From Lytechinus pictus (Eukaryota; Echinodermata; Echinoidea; Temnopleuroida; Toxopneustidae), in the NCBI RefSeq assembly GCF_037042905.1, contig NC_087247.1, positions 61,775,920-61,839,919 on the forward strand: a stretch of 64,000 nt of DNA. The letters are read 5' to 3'. Within the stretch, counting starts at the first letter, position 1; every line of letters begins with the position of its first letter. Below the pieces are notes generated by a model. It had not been told where the DNA came from. It saw only the letters and a program-made list of their open reading frames with translations, and ran no database searches. Shown here one piece after another: positions 24,830-38,700 of this stretch. Made by a program: the position numbers and the translations under genes.

Positions 24830-27476
24830 AACAAGTGGAACGCCTCTGGCAGTCTCGCCTGCATTACGCGATTCGATATCGCAGCAGTGCTGACTTTGAA
24901 AACAGCTATTAAATAATTATTCACAAAAGAATACTATGTCCATTGACCCAACATGACCTTTGACATGTGCAAAACAATCATTCATACTTGATTACCCTTA
25001 TGTCTATGTTTCATGAACTACATATGTAGATCCATAGACTTTCTAAGTTATGATGCAAATTCAACAAATACCCCAAACATGACCAAAGTTCATTGACCCT
25101 AAATGACCTTTGATTTTGGTCATGTGATCAGAAACAAGCACAAGCTATTCAGGGATACATGGTTAATCTTATGTCCCAAGTTTCATAAACTAGATCTGTA
25201 AACTTTAATGATATAATTCCACCAATACCCCCAACATTATCAAAGTTTGTTGACCCTAAATGACCTTTGACCTAGATCATGTGACATGAAACTTGCACAA
25301 GATGTTCAGGGATACTTAATTGCTCTTACGTCTAAGTTTCATGAACTAGATCCATAAAATTCAATTCAATTATTTTATTTTCCACTTTCAATTTCATATT
25401 TACAATTGATACAATTGACATAGTAACATATAATCACATTTGAAGTACATACAAAAATTGATAACATTATAAAATTACAATAGACAATTATCAAATCGAA
25501 ATATAAATAATTGAAAGGGAGGGAGGGCCAACTGAAAAGCAGAGCTTGTATAATGTAGGCCCCCCTAATATTGTAATTACGTGTTTATAGCAACTGAATT
25601 GCTCTTTTGTATAACAAAAATAAAAAAACATTTTTACATTATGTAATATATACATTATAATACAAATCATATGCATCATATTTAAAAAAATAAAATATAT
25701 ATAAATCATTCATAGTGTACACAAATAATTAAAGGTTTCCTACTTAGCACTGAAGGCTTAATTTGTAATTGATGAAATAAATATTTAGTAATAATTCAGG
25801 AGAAATTATTTAAGTTGTTTTTTGAACATTTGTATAGAATTGCATTGTTTTATATCAATTGTAAAAGAATTCCATAGTTTAGGACCCATAAAAATAAACG
25901 TTTTTTGAGCAAATGATGTTCTGTTCAGTGGTAAATGAAAAGAGTTTGCTTGGCGAGTGAAGTGACTATGAATCAAACTATTTTTAAAAAACATATCAAT
26001 TAGAGGCAAAGGTAGTTGTTTAGTATTAAGCTTGAAAATAAACTGTCCAAGTTGAAAAGTGTTCAGTTCTTTTATTTTCAAAATTTTATTTTTCAAGAAT
26101 AGATTATTTGTATGTGCCCGGAAATCTGCATTATTTATTACACGAATAGCTCTTTTTTGCAATGTAAATAGTCTATCGATCAGCCAATTTGTTGCATTAC
26201 CCCAAGCGATAAGTCCATAATTTAAGTACCGGTAAGGGAGGATTAATGTAGAATACAAGGATAACATAATAGTGTGTGGTAAGAATTGTTTTAATTTACC
26301 AAGGACGCCAGTATTTTGAGCAATGATTTTGCAGACATTGTCAACGTGTGGTTTCCAAGAAAGCTTGTCATCTATGATTAGTCCAAGGAATCGAGTTTAT
26401 CGGACCCTTTGGATGACAGTACCATAAAAAATTACATCATTTGGTAAAGCTTCAAATTTATTACTAAACAGCATTTAACTAGTTTTATCAAGGTTTAGTG
26501 ATAATTTGTTTGCTTTTATCCAATTTGCAACGTTCTTAAGTTCTTTATTTAACATTTGCGTCAATTGTTTTGGATCATGATGTGAGAAAAATATATTTGA
26601 ATCATCAGCAAAAAGAATTAATTGAAGTAACCTAGACGACTTTTCAATGTCATTTATATAAATTATAAACAAAAGTGGACTAAGAATACTGCCCTTCGGA
26701 ACTCCGCAAAGGACAGGCTTGTGTTCAGAGAAATTGTCATTAAGTGAAACGAACTGGGAGCGCCCTTTGAGATAATTCCTAAACCATATCAATGGTTTTC
26801 CCCAAATGCCGTAATGAGAAAGTTTGAAAAGAAGGATGTCGTGATCAACAGTATAAAATGCTTTAGAAAATTCTATGAACAAACCAACCGTATTAGAAGA
26901 CTGGTCACTCTCTTTGGCAACCTTTTGAATTAAAGAAAGTATTGCATGAGTAGTGCTACTCTTTTCTCAGAAGCCATATTGAGTATTAGAAAGAATATTG
27001 TGCTTATCAAAGTTATGACAATTCCACAAATACCCCCAACATGATCAAAGTTCGTTGACCCTAAGTGACCTTTGACCTTGGTCATGTGACCTGAAACTCA
27101 GGCAGGGTCCTCAGTGGTACACTATCACCCTGATGTACAAGTTTCATGAACTAGGTCCATATACTTTAGAAGTTATGACATTTCAAAAACTTAACCTTGG
27201 TTAAGATTTCGATATTGATTTCCCCAACATGGTCTAAGTTCATTGACCCTAAATGACCTTTGACCTTGGTCATGTGACCTGAAACTAAGGCAGGATGTTC
27301 AGTAATACTTGATTACCCTTATGTCCAAGTTTTATGAACTAGGTTCACATACTTTCTAAGTTATGATGACATTTCAAAACTTTAATCTTGGTTAAGATTT
27401 CAATGTTGACGACGCCACCGCCGCCGTCGGAAAAGTGCCGCCTATAGTCTCGCTCTGCTATGCAGGCAAGACAAAA
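24830..27476. repeat. DR1-rich satellite-like repeat element, copy 1 (split by a LINE)
   Basis: The left end has CAGTCTCGCCTGCAT (24,850) and the right end GCAGGCAAGAC (27,462), partly complementary as terminal repeats. Between them are units of about 145-190 bp with TGACCTTTGACCT and GGTCATGTGACC. Perfect TGACCTTTGACCT lies at 25,261, 27,066 and 27,254. A LINE fragment at about 25,361-27,005 is inserted within one unit: CCATAAA on the left and TCAAAGTTATGAC on the right join to the usual unit sequence. Confidence 0.75.
25361..27005 (-). pseudogene. Dead non-LTR retrotransposon (CR1/L2/Jockey-type reverse transcriptase)
   Basis: Minus-strand reading gives the 3' half of a LINE reverse transcriptase: GVPKGSILSPLLFIIYINDI (about 26,640-26,700), the FADD catalytic motif (about 26,605) and a C-terminal thumb/tail with GPKLWNSF (about 25,885). 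Three in-frame stops break it: one near 26,961 (after QYGF), TAA at 26,472-26,474 and TAA at 26,397-26,399. Motif A reads IEFSKAF where the family has an aspartate, so a catalytic residue is also lost. It is 5'-truncated near 27,005, as usual for LINEs. The clade is inferred from motifs only. Confidence 0.88.
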
Positions 27477-27840
27477 ATGCATTATACTTTTTGCCACCAC
27501 CGCTTCAATAATTATTAAGTTAAAAATTGGTACCTTGAACAAGAACATACTTGGATAAAGCATGGATGGATAGAGAGTACTTTGCCTGATTTGGCATACA
27601 TATCTAATAGTTGACCTTACAATGATTACAGAATAGTTTGAAGAAATCAGTATACATGATTGGGAATAAAATTTGAAGAATAACAGAGTTGAATAACCTT
27701 ATATCAAATCAATCATTTTGGCAAAATACATGTAGTTGTGGCTTGATTACAGTAAACCTCAAGATTTGAGTCGAATAACAAAGTCATGACATAAAGGCAC
27801 ATAGCTCTATGTACTATCGTTGATGTACATGCAAGACTAT

Positions 27841-28030
27841 AGTAATAACAATAATAATGATAATAACAATAATATCTAGTTTTTATATAGCGCTTTTTCA
27901 AGAACGGCTCAAAGCGCTTCACAGCATATTATTACCCCGGTCATTGGATTCATTTCAATCCCGCACAAAAAGTGCACAATTTCCACTCCCTGGGGAGCAT
28001 TCCTTGTTCATTGCAGCCTCATATCAGCTC
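27841..28030 (-). mobile_element. SINE/LINE 3'-end fragment with TATATAGCGC...AAAGCGCTT
   Basis: An (AAT/AAC)n tract (27,841-27,870) adjoins TTATATAGCGCTTTTTCAAG and GCTCAAAGCGCTTCACAG, a pair that folds into a short stem. Such 3' ends with microsatellite tails are common in retroposons of aquatic animals. No polymerase III promoter remains. Confidence 0.45.
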
Positions 28031-29212
28031 TGGAAAATTCAAACATACAATAACTTTTGCATCGTACATACTTACATGTATACATATTTATCTGGATTTT
28101 CATTATGCAATGTACTGTACATGTACTTTCCTTATCTAATTCAATATTTGAGATCAAACTTGTAACTCGCAATAAAAAATAGTGAATAGTTGGTAACCCA
28201 TTTCAGACAAAAATTCGGACAATATCTAATCAGTTCAATGCCAATTTTTTTGCTCCCGAATATGACCTGCAAACACATTATTTTCATGACATAAACAATG
28301 TACATTAACATGAATTGTAATTGCTTTTAAGAAAAAATGTTCACTGGGAAAGGCTAAGAAGTCTTTGTTTTTGTCTGACACCCTTTACATTTCAAAATAG
28401 TGCAACCACACAAATCAATATGCACTGCACATTGATTTAATTTTATACATGTACATTTATTACTCTTCAAAACACCTTCCTCTCATGCCCTTTCCTGGTT
28501 TTTGGCACTTTCTTGAAATTCTTGAAATTTTTCAAATATTATTCTTACAGGTAAATCTGAAACCCTGCATATGTTGCATATTTAATGCACTTGGCAAGAT
28601 AAATTAATATATATATATATATATATATTGGATCATGCTTTACATACAAACTGCATGAAATTACATGAAAAAGAATAGCACCGCATTTGCATATGTAAGG
28701 ATGGGGGCTCATTTCTAAAGAAAGACCTATTTTAAGATTTCTACATTACTTTTCTACCTTTGTTTTAATTTAACAAATAATGAAGTCATTCAAATTCAGT
28801 ATTTGAAATACAATACACATATATTGCAAATAAAATATATACTGGTAGGGGCTATAAGAAATTTGCCCATTGTATAAAAATGAAGAATCAATATGGAAGC
28901 CTTTAATGAAAATCACGATATATGTACTTCCATAATAACTGCCTTGAAAATTCAGCTAAGAATCAATTTCACCTTGCAGACAAGGGCAATATGAAAACCC
29001 TAAAGGATTACAGGATGTAAAGCATTTTAATGCACTGAAATAAGAAATATTTATCAAATTCTTGGAATCACAGTCATGAAAAGCAATACTTGTGTTATTT
29101 GAGAAGTGTAATATACTCTCTTAGTTCCCACTTTAACAGCAAGATCTGCATGATAGATCCAAAATGACAAAACTAAGTTGTATACAAAATGTGCATTTAT
29201 GTGTTTAATAAT

Positions 29213-29385
29213 AATATAGGGTATTTATATTGCGCACATATCCACCTTGTTAGGTGCTCAAGGCGCTCCTATATTACCCGAATAAGCTATGCGTTCACAG
29301 CGCATACAGCTTTTTCAGGAATTACTTCCTACCGGTACACATTTACCTCACCTGGGTTGAGTGCAGCACATTGTGGAACAGTTTA
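29213..29385 (-). mobile_element. SINE 3' fragment related to the SINE at 6,060
   Basis: It shares CCTGGGTTGAGTGCAGCACA with 6,153-6,172 and has an AATAATATAGGG tail side. A shorter related piece with GTATAGCGCATGTATCCACC lies at 38,205-38,285. Confidence 0.5.
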
Positions 29386-29411
29386 CTTCGTTCTCTTGGT
29401 CTGGCTATATT

Positions 29412-29447
29412 TTTATTGTATTTGTCACATTGCCAATGTATTTTATT
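29412..29447 (-). terminator. Candidate poly(A) signals for CRPPA
   Basis: AATAAA on the minus strand occurs at 29,442-29,447 and 29,412-29,417, about 310-340 bp after the CRPPA stop codon. AT-richness makes chance matches possible. Confidence 0.35.
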
Positions 29448-29753
29448 GTTTTGATATTTCATACAAATTAAGCTCTGGAGTAATTAGCAAATTTCATGTC
29501 TTGTATTTATATTTGGGTGAACTACATTTGATAAAGAATCTTAAGATTTGAAAAATTGAAATTATGAAATCCATCTAGATCACATTTGATCACTGTCTGA
29601 AAATGAAAACTGACAAATATACAAGCTTCTTATAACCGATAACAAATATTAGTCATCAAAGATGACAAAGTAAAATTAAAACAATCCCAGCCAGAAATGT
29701 AAACATACTACGTGTACTAGCAGAAAGGAAGGCTAGGTATCACAATGGTAATG

Positions 29754-32700
29754 TTAAACAATGAATGTTTGACCAGACATCAGCTCATCCTGTCTCAACA
29801 CCAGGTTGGCTGTAAGTTCACATACTCTGTCTATCCTCTCTGCCCCAACTGCTAAACTCTAGAATAAAAAGACAGATAAACAAAAACATTAGGGCTAATA
29901 AAAATAAACTAAAGTAAAAGCATGAATGGATAGTAAAAGTGTTTGAGAAAAATAGGACAGAGTCTTAAAATTGTTTGATAAAAATAAGACAGAATCATTT
30001 CTGGAGAAGTGCCTTCCACCAATATCTTGATGGCTCTGTAATCAATGATAACTTCCAATGAACTTTAATTGGGTTGTTCAGTTGAGGTAGTGACCATTGA
30101 TGGCAGAGATTACCATTATTGGTAATCTTATTATACAGTGCGTCCCACAAAAAACGAAACCGAGATTTATCGATGATTTATCATAACTTAATCACAAATA
30201 CAATAGACAAATGACCTACCATTGTAAAGCTTAGAATCTCCTCTTTCATCTGAAATTACTTAGATTATTTCTCATTCACGCATGAGTGAGCAAAAACAAT
30301 TTGAAGAGGGGATACCAAAAAGTCATTTGGCGGGCTGTATCTGGGTTTCAAAAAGAAAACCACATTTCTAAAAAGTTCAATATCTGCTCTTTAATTTGAT
30401 ACCTCAATGAAAGAAAATGGTCAAGAAATAAGAAAGTGCTGGTTATTTGAAATAAGGCTTGAATTTCAATAATTTCATAAAATGAAGAGGTTTTACAGGC
30501 TAGCGTTCAAACTCACTCAACACTCCGTTTTGTTGATGATCAGCCATGCATGAAGTCTTTTGTTAACCATGCGATAGCTTCTGTGGGAAACCGGTGAAAA
30601 CACGTTTATTTAATGAAATTATGGAAATACAAGCATTGTTTCGAGGAAACGTAACTTTTTTACTTCTTGACCATTTTTTGTGATTAAGGTATCAAATTAA
30701 AGAGCAGATATTGAACTTTTTAGGCATGTGATTTTCTTTTTAAAATTCAGATACCCCCCGCCAAATGAGTTTTTGGTATCCTTTCTTCAAATTGTTTTTG
30801 CTTACTCATGCGTGAATGAGGAATAATCTAAGTAATATCAGATGAAAGAGGAGATTCTAAGCTTTACATTGGTAGGTCATTTGTCTATTGTATTTGTGAT
30901 TAAGTTATGATAAATCATCGCTAAATCTCGGTTTCGTTTTTTCTGGGACGCACTGTATAATGGAGATCATAGGATGAAATGGTTATTATACATTCTCACC
31001 AAGTAGCCAAAACTTAACACGTAATCACTTCCCAATATATTTCAATTCAATTTGAATCAAATTCAATTCACTTTCCAGTAAAAAATACATGACAGTAAAT
31101 CAGTAATTACTAAAACAAATAAAAATCCACACATAGATTTACAACATAAATAGCAATACATAAAAGGATAACATTGCAAAGTAGGTTGCGGCCAGAAAAG
31201 AACTGCCCTCATGAATACACCATCTTCCCGTCAGTCCTCTGATTTGCAACAAAGATATTAACTATCTTGCCCATCATTAACTCATGTAGATAATTCATGC
31301 TTATCATCCGTATTTCTCATCCTTATCAAAACCTAGGGCGGTATTCTGAAAGCTCAATTAGTGGTCAATTAGCGCTCAATTAGCATTTTGGTATTCTGGA
31401 AAGTCACTTAAGTGCCCCTTTCCTTATTTTGCAGGGTTGCGTTGCGCGCATTTGCAATAGTACGCGTTGTGACCGCGCAAAGACTTAATTGAGTAGAACT
31501 TTACGAGACTTTTGGTATTCTGAAAAATCTCATAGCGCTCAATTAGCAGACTTTCCAGTGGGGAAAGATAATGGTGGTAAGAGGTCCATTAGGTCTCATT
31601 ATCTCTTGCTAAATGTGGCTTTCATTTCTTATAAATATCATCAAATCGGTTTAATACTGCGACCAAAATTAGGAGGAAGGTAGAGAATAAAGGAGAACGG
31701 TATAAAAAGGGAATAGAATAAAGGGAAAGAAGGAAGTATATAGAAACAAGTAAAATAAGGAATATGGAGTATATTTGGTAATAAAAAAATTAGAAAAGAG
31801 GGGAAAAGGAAACAGAAATTGTGTACTTATAGGGGAAATATGACTATTATTTTTCTATATTTTCTTTTATTATTAGCATCATAAAGTATTTTTTTTTTGC
31901 ACATTATTTTGACAATAATAAGACTGCCAAATCACGGTAGGTGCAGCAATGTTCAGGGGTGAATCAAACCTTGTCTCCGACAATAAAAAAATAAGCATAG
32001 ACCCCTTTAGTATTTAAATGAATATTCTCTCATAGAATAAAATACAAAAGAAAAAAATTAGTGAGTGATGCCATCGTTTTCCCTATCTATAAAATCTTAA
32101 ATGTCATAACTTTTGTACATCCAATTTTAATAAGATTTCAGCTTTTTTATAAATTATGCTTGTCTGATTTTTAAAATCTTTTTATTCAAATCAGCATTTT
32201 GTTGGAGAAGATTTCTCATATAAATGAAAAGTATGATATTTTGAAAATAAGTAGGAATTAATTTAAAGAAGAATCCCCCTAACCCTGAGACAGAGGCAAA
32301 TAAAACATTGTAAAAAAAAAAACACAAAGAAAGCTACAAATGGATTCAAATAGGTGGATGTGAAAATCAGAACGAGTTCGAAAAAAAGGGAGAAAAGCAC
32401 AAAGGTATAATAAATGAGTGAGAAAGGGACAAGACAACAGTTAACTTCAACAACATAACAAACCTCTAATCTCTGATGCAAATACTTTTAGCATTATTTT
32501 TTAGCAAAAATTATTTGTATCAAGATCATGTTGCAGTGCACCTGCAGCAGCAAGGCACTGCGCTGCAAGCCAGCAAAGTGAAGAAACACTGCGCGCTAGT
32601 AGAAAAATTTTACGTTGTAGGAGCGCATTTGATTGGCTAATTTGGCTCAGTAGGGGAGTGGCCTAAAGGGAGTTAATTGAGCGCTAATAGAGTTTTCAGA

Positions 32701-35700
32701 ATACGAATTTGGAGGTCCATTAATGCTCCATTAAATGGGTAACTTATGAGGAAAGTTAAGAGGAAACTTATGAGACTTTTCAGAATACCCCCTAGTTAAT
32801 GGACCCATTATTGAATTATATGAAGAAGTTCCAAAACCATACACAGTGATTGAATGAGGAATCAGATGTGTTGCTATATCAGTGCACCCTCCCATATTCA
32901 AGTCAACATAAACAAACAAGAGTTGAATGAAGCACTGCAAAATCAATATATATTTACAGTTACACTTCGCAATTTTAAACAGAAATAAACAACAAATTGA
33001 ATTATAAAATACCTTTGTTTCCAAGATGACACAGTAAACACAGACATCTCTGTATCTTTTGTCTAATCTGAGCTCTTGGAATCTTTCCATGAGATTATCT
33101 CGAAGATTCTTCTCTTCTGCTGGCATGGTAACAAGTAGAATGACAGATCCCTTGAGTGGATACTGCTGTTGTAATTTTTCTAAGACTACTGTTACATCTA
33201 ACATGCATTTGGTGATTGGAGGAGTATCCTGTAACAGGGTATTAAAACAAAATCCAGCAAAATTAAAATTACCTATCAATTAACTATCTACAAATTCCAT
33301 GCATTTATAAAATCTTATCAATGTTACCTTAGGTCCTGGGCTCCATTGCATAAAAGTTACCATTATGGTAACTTTACCATCTATTGGAAACTTGCATGTT
33401 ATCCTTGATTCTGATTGGCTGTTGGTCATTGTTACCATGGTTAGTTACCACTGGATGACAAAGTTACCATAATAATAACTTTTATGCAATGGGGTCCTGG
33501 ATATCATTTCACAAAGAGTTATGTCTGACAAAAAGTCATGCTAAATGTGAATACGCACATGATACTTATTTGATTAACTATATTGTATATCTTGTGCATG
33601 ATCTGACAAAAATGGCAATGCAGTATTCCACACCCAATTCATGGAACTAACATTCAAACATACCCCTAGACCAGATAAACGGCATCTTTCATATCTTTTA
33701 GCACTTGACCAATCTACTAAGTTCAAATTCTAAACTAAATCATGCAATCCTATTCATTTCAAGAGTTATAAAATGAACATAAATTACTTGGAGATTGACC
33801 TGTTAGTGTATTTCTAATTACTTGTGTATCAGAGAGTGTCACAGTAGATAATCCAATATTCATACAGCTAACGTTAATTTTTGATCTGCTGTGAGGTATC
33901 GATGACCAAAAGTTCCCTCTTGTTATTGTTTAGTTTAATAAAGATTTTTAATACACATCCACCTGAGAATAAAAGCAACACCTTTTTCCAATGTTGAAAC
34001 ACTTGTGTCTGAAGTGGTAGGGGGTTGTCTGGAAGATAAACAATTGTGTGTCATCTACACAGCAGTGACAAGAAAATACAGAAAAAATCTTGAGTGCTAC
34101 TCATTTATTTATTAGAATACTTGCGTATTCATGATTCCTTGTTTTCAAAAGGATCTAACTAGGATCAAATAATGTTTGTTTAAACTTTTCTTTAAGGTAG
34201 CATTATCTATAAGGAAACAATGTCTCAAGTGCCTCTTTTTACTGGTATACTAACAAATGGCAAGAAGTAAGTTAAACAGGGGGTGTTTCACAAAGACCAC
34301 GTTGTGACAACGGCTACAATATCCTTCAAAGATTGCATGTTAGATACCATGTGGCAAGTCATACTTTATTAGTCGTGAAACAGCTCTTGTACTACTGTAA
34401 CAGTGAAAGGTAATCCCAACCTGAGAGACACTTACCGCAATTACAATAACAGAGTTTACATCAGATGGAAGAGTTGTGGCAGATGAGCATTTTGATAAGA
34501 TTCTCAATCTCCTTTTCTTTACTTTCTCTTCTAGTACATCACCAATCTCAAGACTAGTCCCATCTGAAAGAATAGCTACCCTTGCAAGCCTCTCTGGAAG
34601 AAAATTATAAGAACAGAATTGTTTATTAAGAAACATTAGTCAAGTTTCCATCACTATATAACTCTTAAAATTGTTATCTTTTAATTCTCTGTATTTGAAA
34701 ACAGACACGTAAATATATCCCATATTTTGAGGATAACCATTTATTGTGAGCATGGTTGTGATTTCTTTTTTTCAATCAGGCTTGATAATTCTCCATTTAC
34801 TTCCTTGAACATTTCAACATTCTATACCTGATACCTCTTTCAAGAAAAATACTTATACATCAAACTTATTTTTTCACTAAATTGAAAAAGAAATGTCCTT
34901 ACCCCTTGCAAATTGTTCAGCAGCACACATATCCCTTCTGTATGTAACCTTTACATAGAAAAAACACAACACATCTATACAATCACCAAAATATGAGAAA
35001 AGACAGCGGCTAAATAATTTGCTAAGGTTTCTCATGGTAGGGCTCCATATACATAATTTGGTATTTACGTAATATTGGTTGTTTGAGCTCCATAAAAAAT
35101 TAAAGTTACAATGGAAATTCAACAAATACCACTAACATGCCCAAAGTTCATTGACCATATTGACCTTGGTCATGTGACATGAAACCAATGCAGGATGTTC
35201 AGTAATGCTTCATTACACTTATGTGTAAGTTTCATGATCTAGGTCCATATACTTTCTAAGTTATGACATTTCAAAAACTTAAACTTAGCTCAAGATTTCG
35301 ATATTGATTCCCCCAACATGGTCTAAGTTCATTGACCATAAATGACCTTTGGCCTTGGTCATGTGACCTGAAACAAAGGCAGGATGTTCAATAATAATTG
35401 ATTACCCTTATGTCAAAGTTTCATGAACTAGGTCCATATACTTTGTAAGTTATGATGTCATTTCAAAAACTTAATCTTAGGTTACGAGTTGATGTTGACG
35501 TCGCCGTCGGAAAAGCGGCGCCTATAGTCTCGCTCTGCTTATGCAGGCGAGACAAAAATCAGAATGCAGTCATTTATCATTGGAATTAGAACTGAATTTC
35601 AAATAAAACTAAGTCTATACAAGACGAGTTACAAAAAAAAAATACTGATGTCATCATTCACTACTTGCTAGAAATTCACCCACGCTTGTTATCAGCCCTA

Positions 35701-38700
35701 GGAGGTGCCGGGTTCACTTTAAAAACAAATTTTCTTAAATTTAAAAAGGGAGTTTAATGTTAATACTTGCAATTTCCTTACTTTTGATAATAGTGTCATT
35801 ATCAAACCTAATTTATTCAAATTTCAGTGTAATATGACATTCCAATCCCAGTAGGAGATATCATGCAGCTTTACAGTAGTTTTTTAGTTACCGTAGGTTA
35901 TTCATCATTAATTAATTTAATACCCTTACATATGACAGGAAGAAAAGTGCCAAAAATATTGTCATAGTTCAACTTTTGCTATCGTGTTGAACAAAATTTA
36001 TCAATAGTCACAATATTAAGAAATGTTCAAGTTCATCATAACAATAAACAAGACTTTGTAAAAAGTTTTATGGAACCGTCCTTATGATTTATGAATAACG
36101 CTTTAAGTCCAAAGTGTCATAAATAATGAATAAGATTCAATAAAATAAAACAAGAAGTTTATTAGTGGGTTCTAAAACTTCTAAAAACTTAAATGAATTA
36201 GTAGCATACAAAAAACAAAACTTAGATCTGGCTAAACACTCAGCCCTTAGTCCACCTGCTTACCTTCCAAACTTCATCTGTTGTGTGTAACAGCTTAGCT
36301 CTCACTCCTGCATATTCCAGTGCTAAATGAAGAACCTCTGTTCCATGATCCAGATCATGCTGAGAAATCTGGTATGGGAATTTTTAATCACATTTTATAA
36401 ATACATAAGGTTTGGGTTTCACTCATGTGACTTGTAAATCCACTCTATAGAGTGCACAAGGTGCATAAAGAATTAAAAATAAATGGAAAGGTTTAAAGAA
36501 CATTTTTAAAGGACTCAACAGAAATTCAATTTTGATGTCTTCACAAAGTCTATTCCACAATAAGGTGGATGCATGACCAAAGAGTCTTTCTCCCTAAGTT
36601 TTTGAAACTTTTGGAACCACACAGAAACCAGATAAAGAGGAAACTTATTTGACCTATCAATCTCATCATAATTAACAACAGGTAATGAAATAAACACCAT
36701 CAAGATGAAGTTTATAAACATATAATTTTTCTCAGAATAAAAGTTATTCTTAAATAATCTTAAGTTAAAACCCTTGTAAAACAAATTTATTTATAATCGC
36801 TGATGTGGTTTACGGTACACCATGTGAAGTGTTATAGAAACAGTGGATAGAAGAAGAGAAGAAATGGATAGGCGAGAAAGTGGAGATTTGAGAGGGGAGT
36901 ATTCTTTCTTGAAAGTAGTCCTGAAAAGGACTGTAAACCAGGAAAGATTGATGAGTTGAGAACAGCTTGAGTAGTAGAGCTAGTGAGGAGATGTTGGCTT
37001 GAGTCGGCGAGTAGAGATGATGAGTAGTAGAGAGACTCGACGTTTCGGGCAGGTTGACTGTCCGTCTTCAGGACAGACGGACAGTCAACCTGAAGACGGA
37101 CAGTCAACCTGCCCGAAACGTCGAGTCTCTCTACTACTCATCATCTCTACTCGCCGACTCAAGCCAACATCTCCTCACTAGCTCTACTACTCAAGCTGTT
37201 CTCAACTCATCAATCTTTCCTGGTTTACAGTCCTTTTCAGGACTACTTTCAAGAAAGAATACTCTACTCTCAAATCTCCACTTTCTCACCTATCCATTTC
37301 TTCTCTTCTTCTATCCACTGTTTCTATAACACTTCACATGGTGTACCGTAAACCACATCAGCGATTGTACATACCACCATGCAAACCTTCAAACAACATC
37401 CAAATTTATTTATGTTAGGTATTGTTTGGCAATCAAAGGCCACTGCACATTTTTTTAAAGCCTTGATTGAAACAGGTTCATAAACATCTATATTATTTGT
37501 ACTAATATGGGTTTGTGAAACAAGGCTCTGGCAACCATGGTGTGGGAAATAAAAATCATAATGGATAATTACCTTGTCATATGCTGTGACTATAGTTTCA
37601 TATGAGAAAGCTTGAGGAGTATGACTATTACAATGTTTGGATCGCACCAAGGAATAATCTAGATTGCCATCTTCTTTTGTAGCTAATGTTGTTGAAACCA
37701 AAGGACATACTACCCCTGCAGCCTGCAAAATGGGTAAACACAGAAGATCAACCTTGCTGTTTAGTTACAAAGAATTGGCATTGTAATTACCTTCAATGAT
37801 AATTTTTTTTAATAAAGATGAAGATAAAAAGTATAATGATAACAAAAGGAACTATGCTAATACTTGAATAATTAGTCTATTTAAATAGTGACATGTTTTT
37901 TTTCTCTCATTTATTGCAGGAACATATAATCATGGGGGTTATAATGTTAAGTTTGACCTAGCTTTATGAATTTGAAAGTCAATTTTATTCCTTACAAAAA
38001 ATATGGAAATCGAGAATAGATCTAAAGTCCTCTCAACAACATACTTTGCAATAGAAATGTAAAAAATCTTGGCCTCTGATAACACCAAAGTGCATACAAG
38101 AATATTACAACACATTGAGCATACAAAAACTACTAGGCCATATAGACTACTTCAATATCACACATAAATACTTTAATTCAGAGAGCACTATTGAAGTGTA
38201 TAATAAATAATATAGGATTTGTATAGCGCATGTATCCACCTTGCTAGGTACTCACAGCACTCCTATATTACCCCCGCTAAGCTCGTCAACCAATTGTGGT
38301 GCGTAGGAAGGAAAGAAAACAAGGATTATAGTTTGGGGTTCGCTCAAGCATTAGATGTGCACACAATGCACTCTTGGTGAAACTTCCAATATTTGCTTAT
38401 TGGAGATCAATTTACAATTTTGGCAGATTGTTTTGGGGTGGCTAGTCACAATTTGAAGAATGATTTCAACTCAATTAATGCAAAAGAGTGAATGTTGCAA
38501 GGAGAAAGATGAGAGAGAAAAGGGGGGAAAATGTGAGTAAATACACCAAAGACTAAAAATGATGAGATTATATACCCCTTGTTTATGAGCAGCCTCTGTA
38601 ACCCTTTGGAGAGTTTCCTCTGCTACAAACGGTCTTACAGCATCATGAACAATGATGACGACATCACTGGTATCATATCTTTGATTCTGGATCCTCTCAC

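Noticed and set aside
33978..34054. Possible extra CRPPA exon (open frame with TTSDTSVSTLEK on the minus strand)
   Set aside because: It can be opened with an acceptor at 34,055, but its donors do not give the phase needed by the next exon, whereas joining 34,436 directly to 33,228 is in phase and matches the family alignment.
36832..37329. Two nearly identical 91-codon frames on opposite strands
   Set aside because: They are the two arms of the 572-bp palindrome read in both directions.
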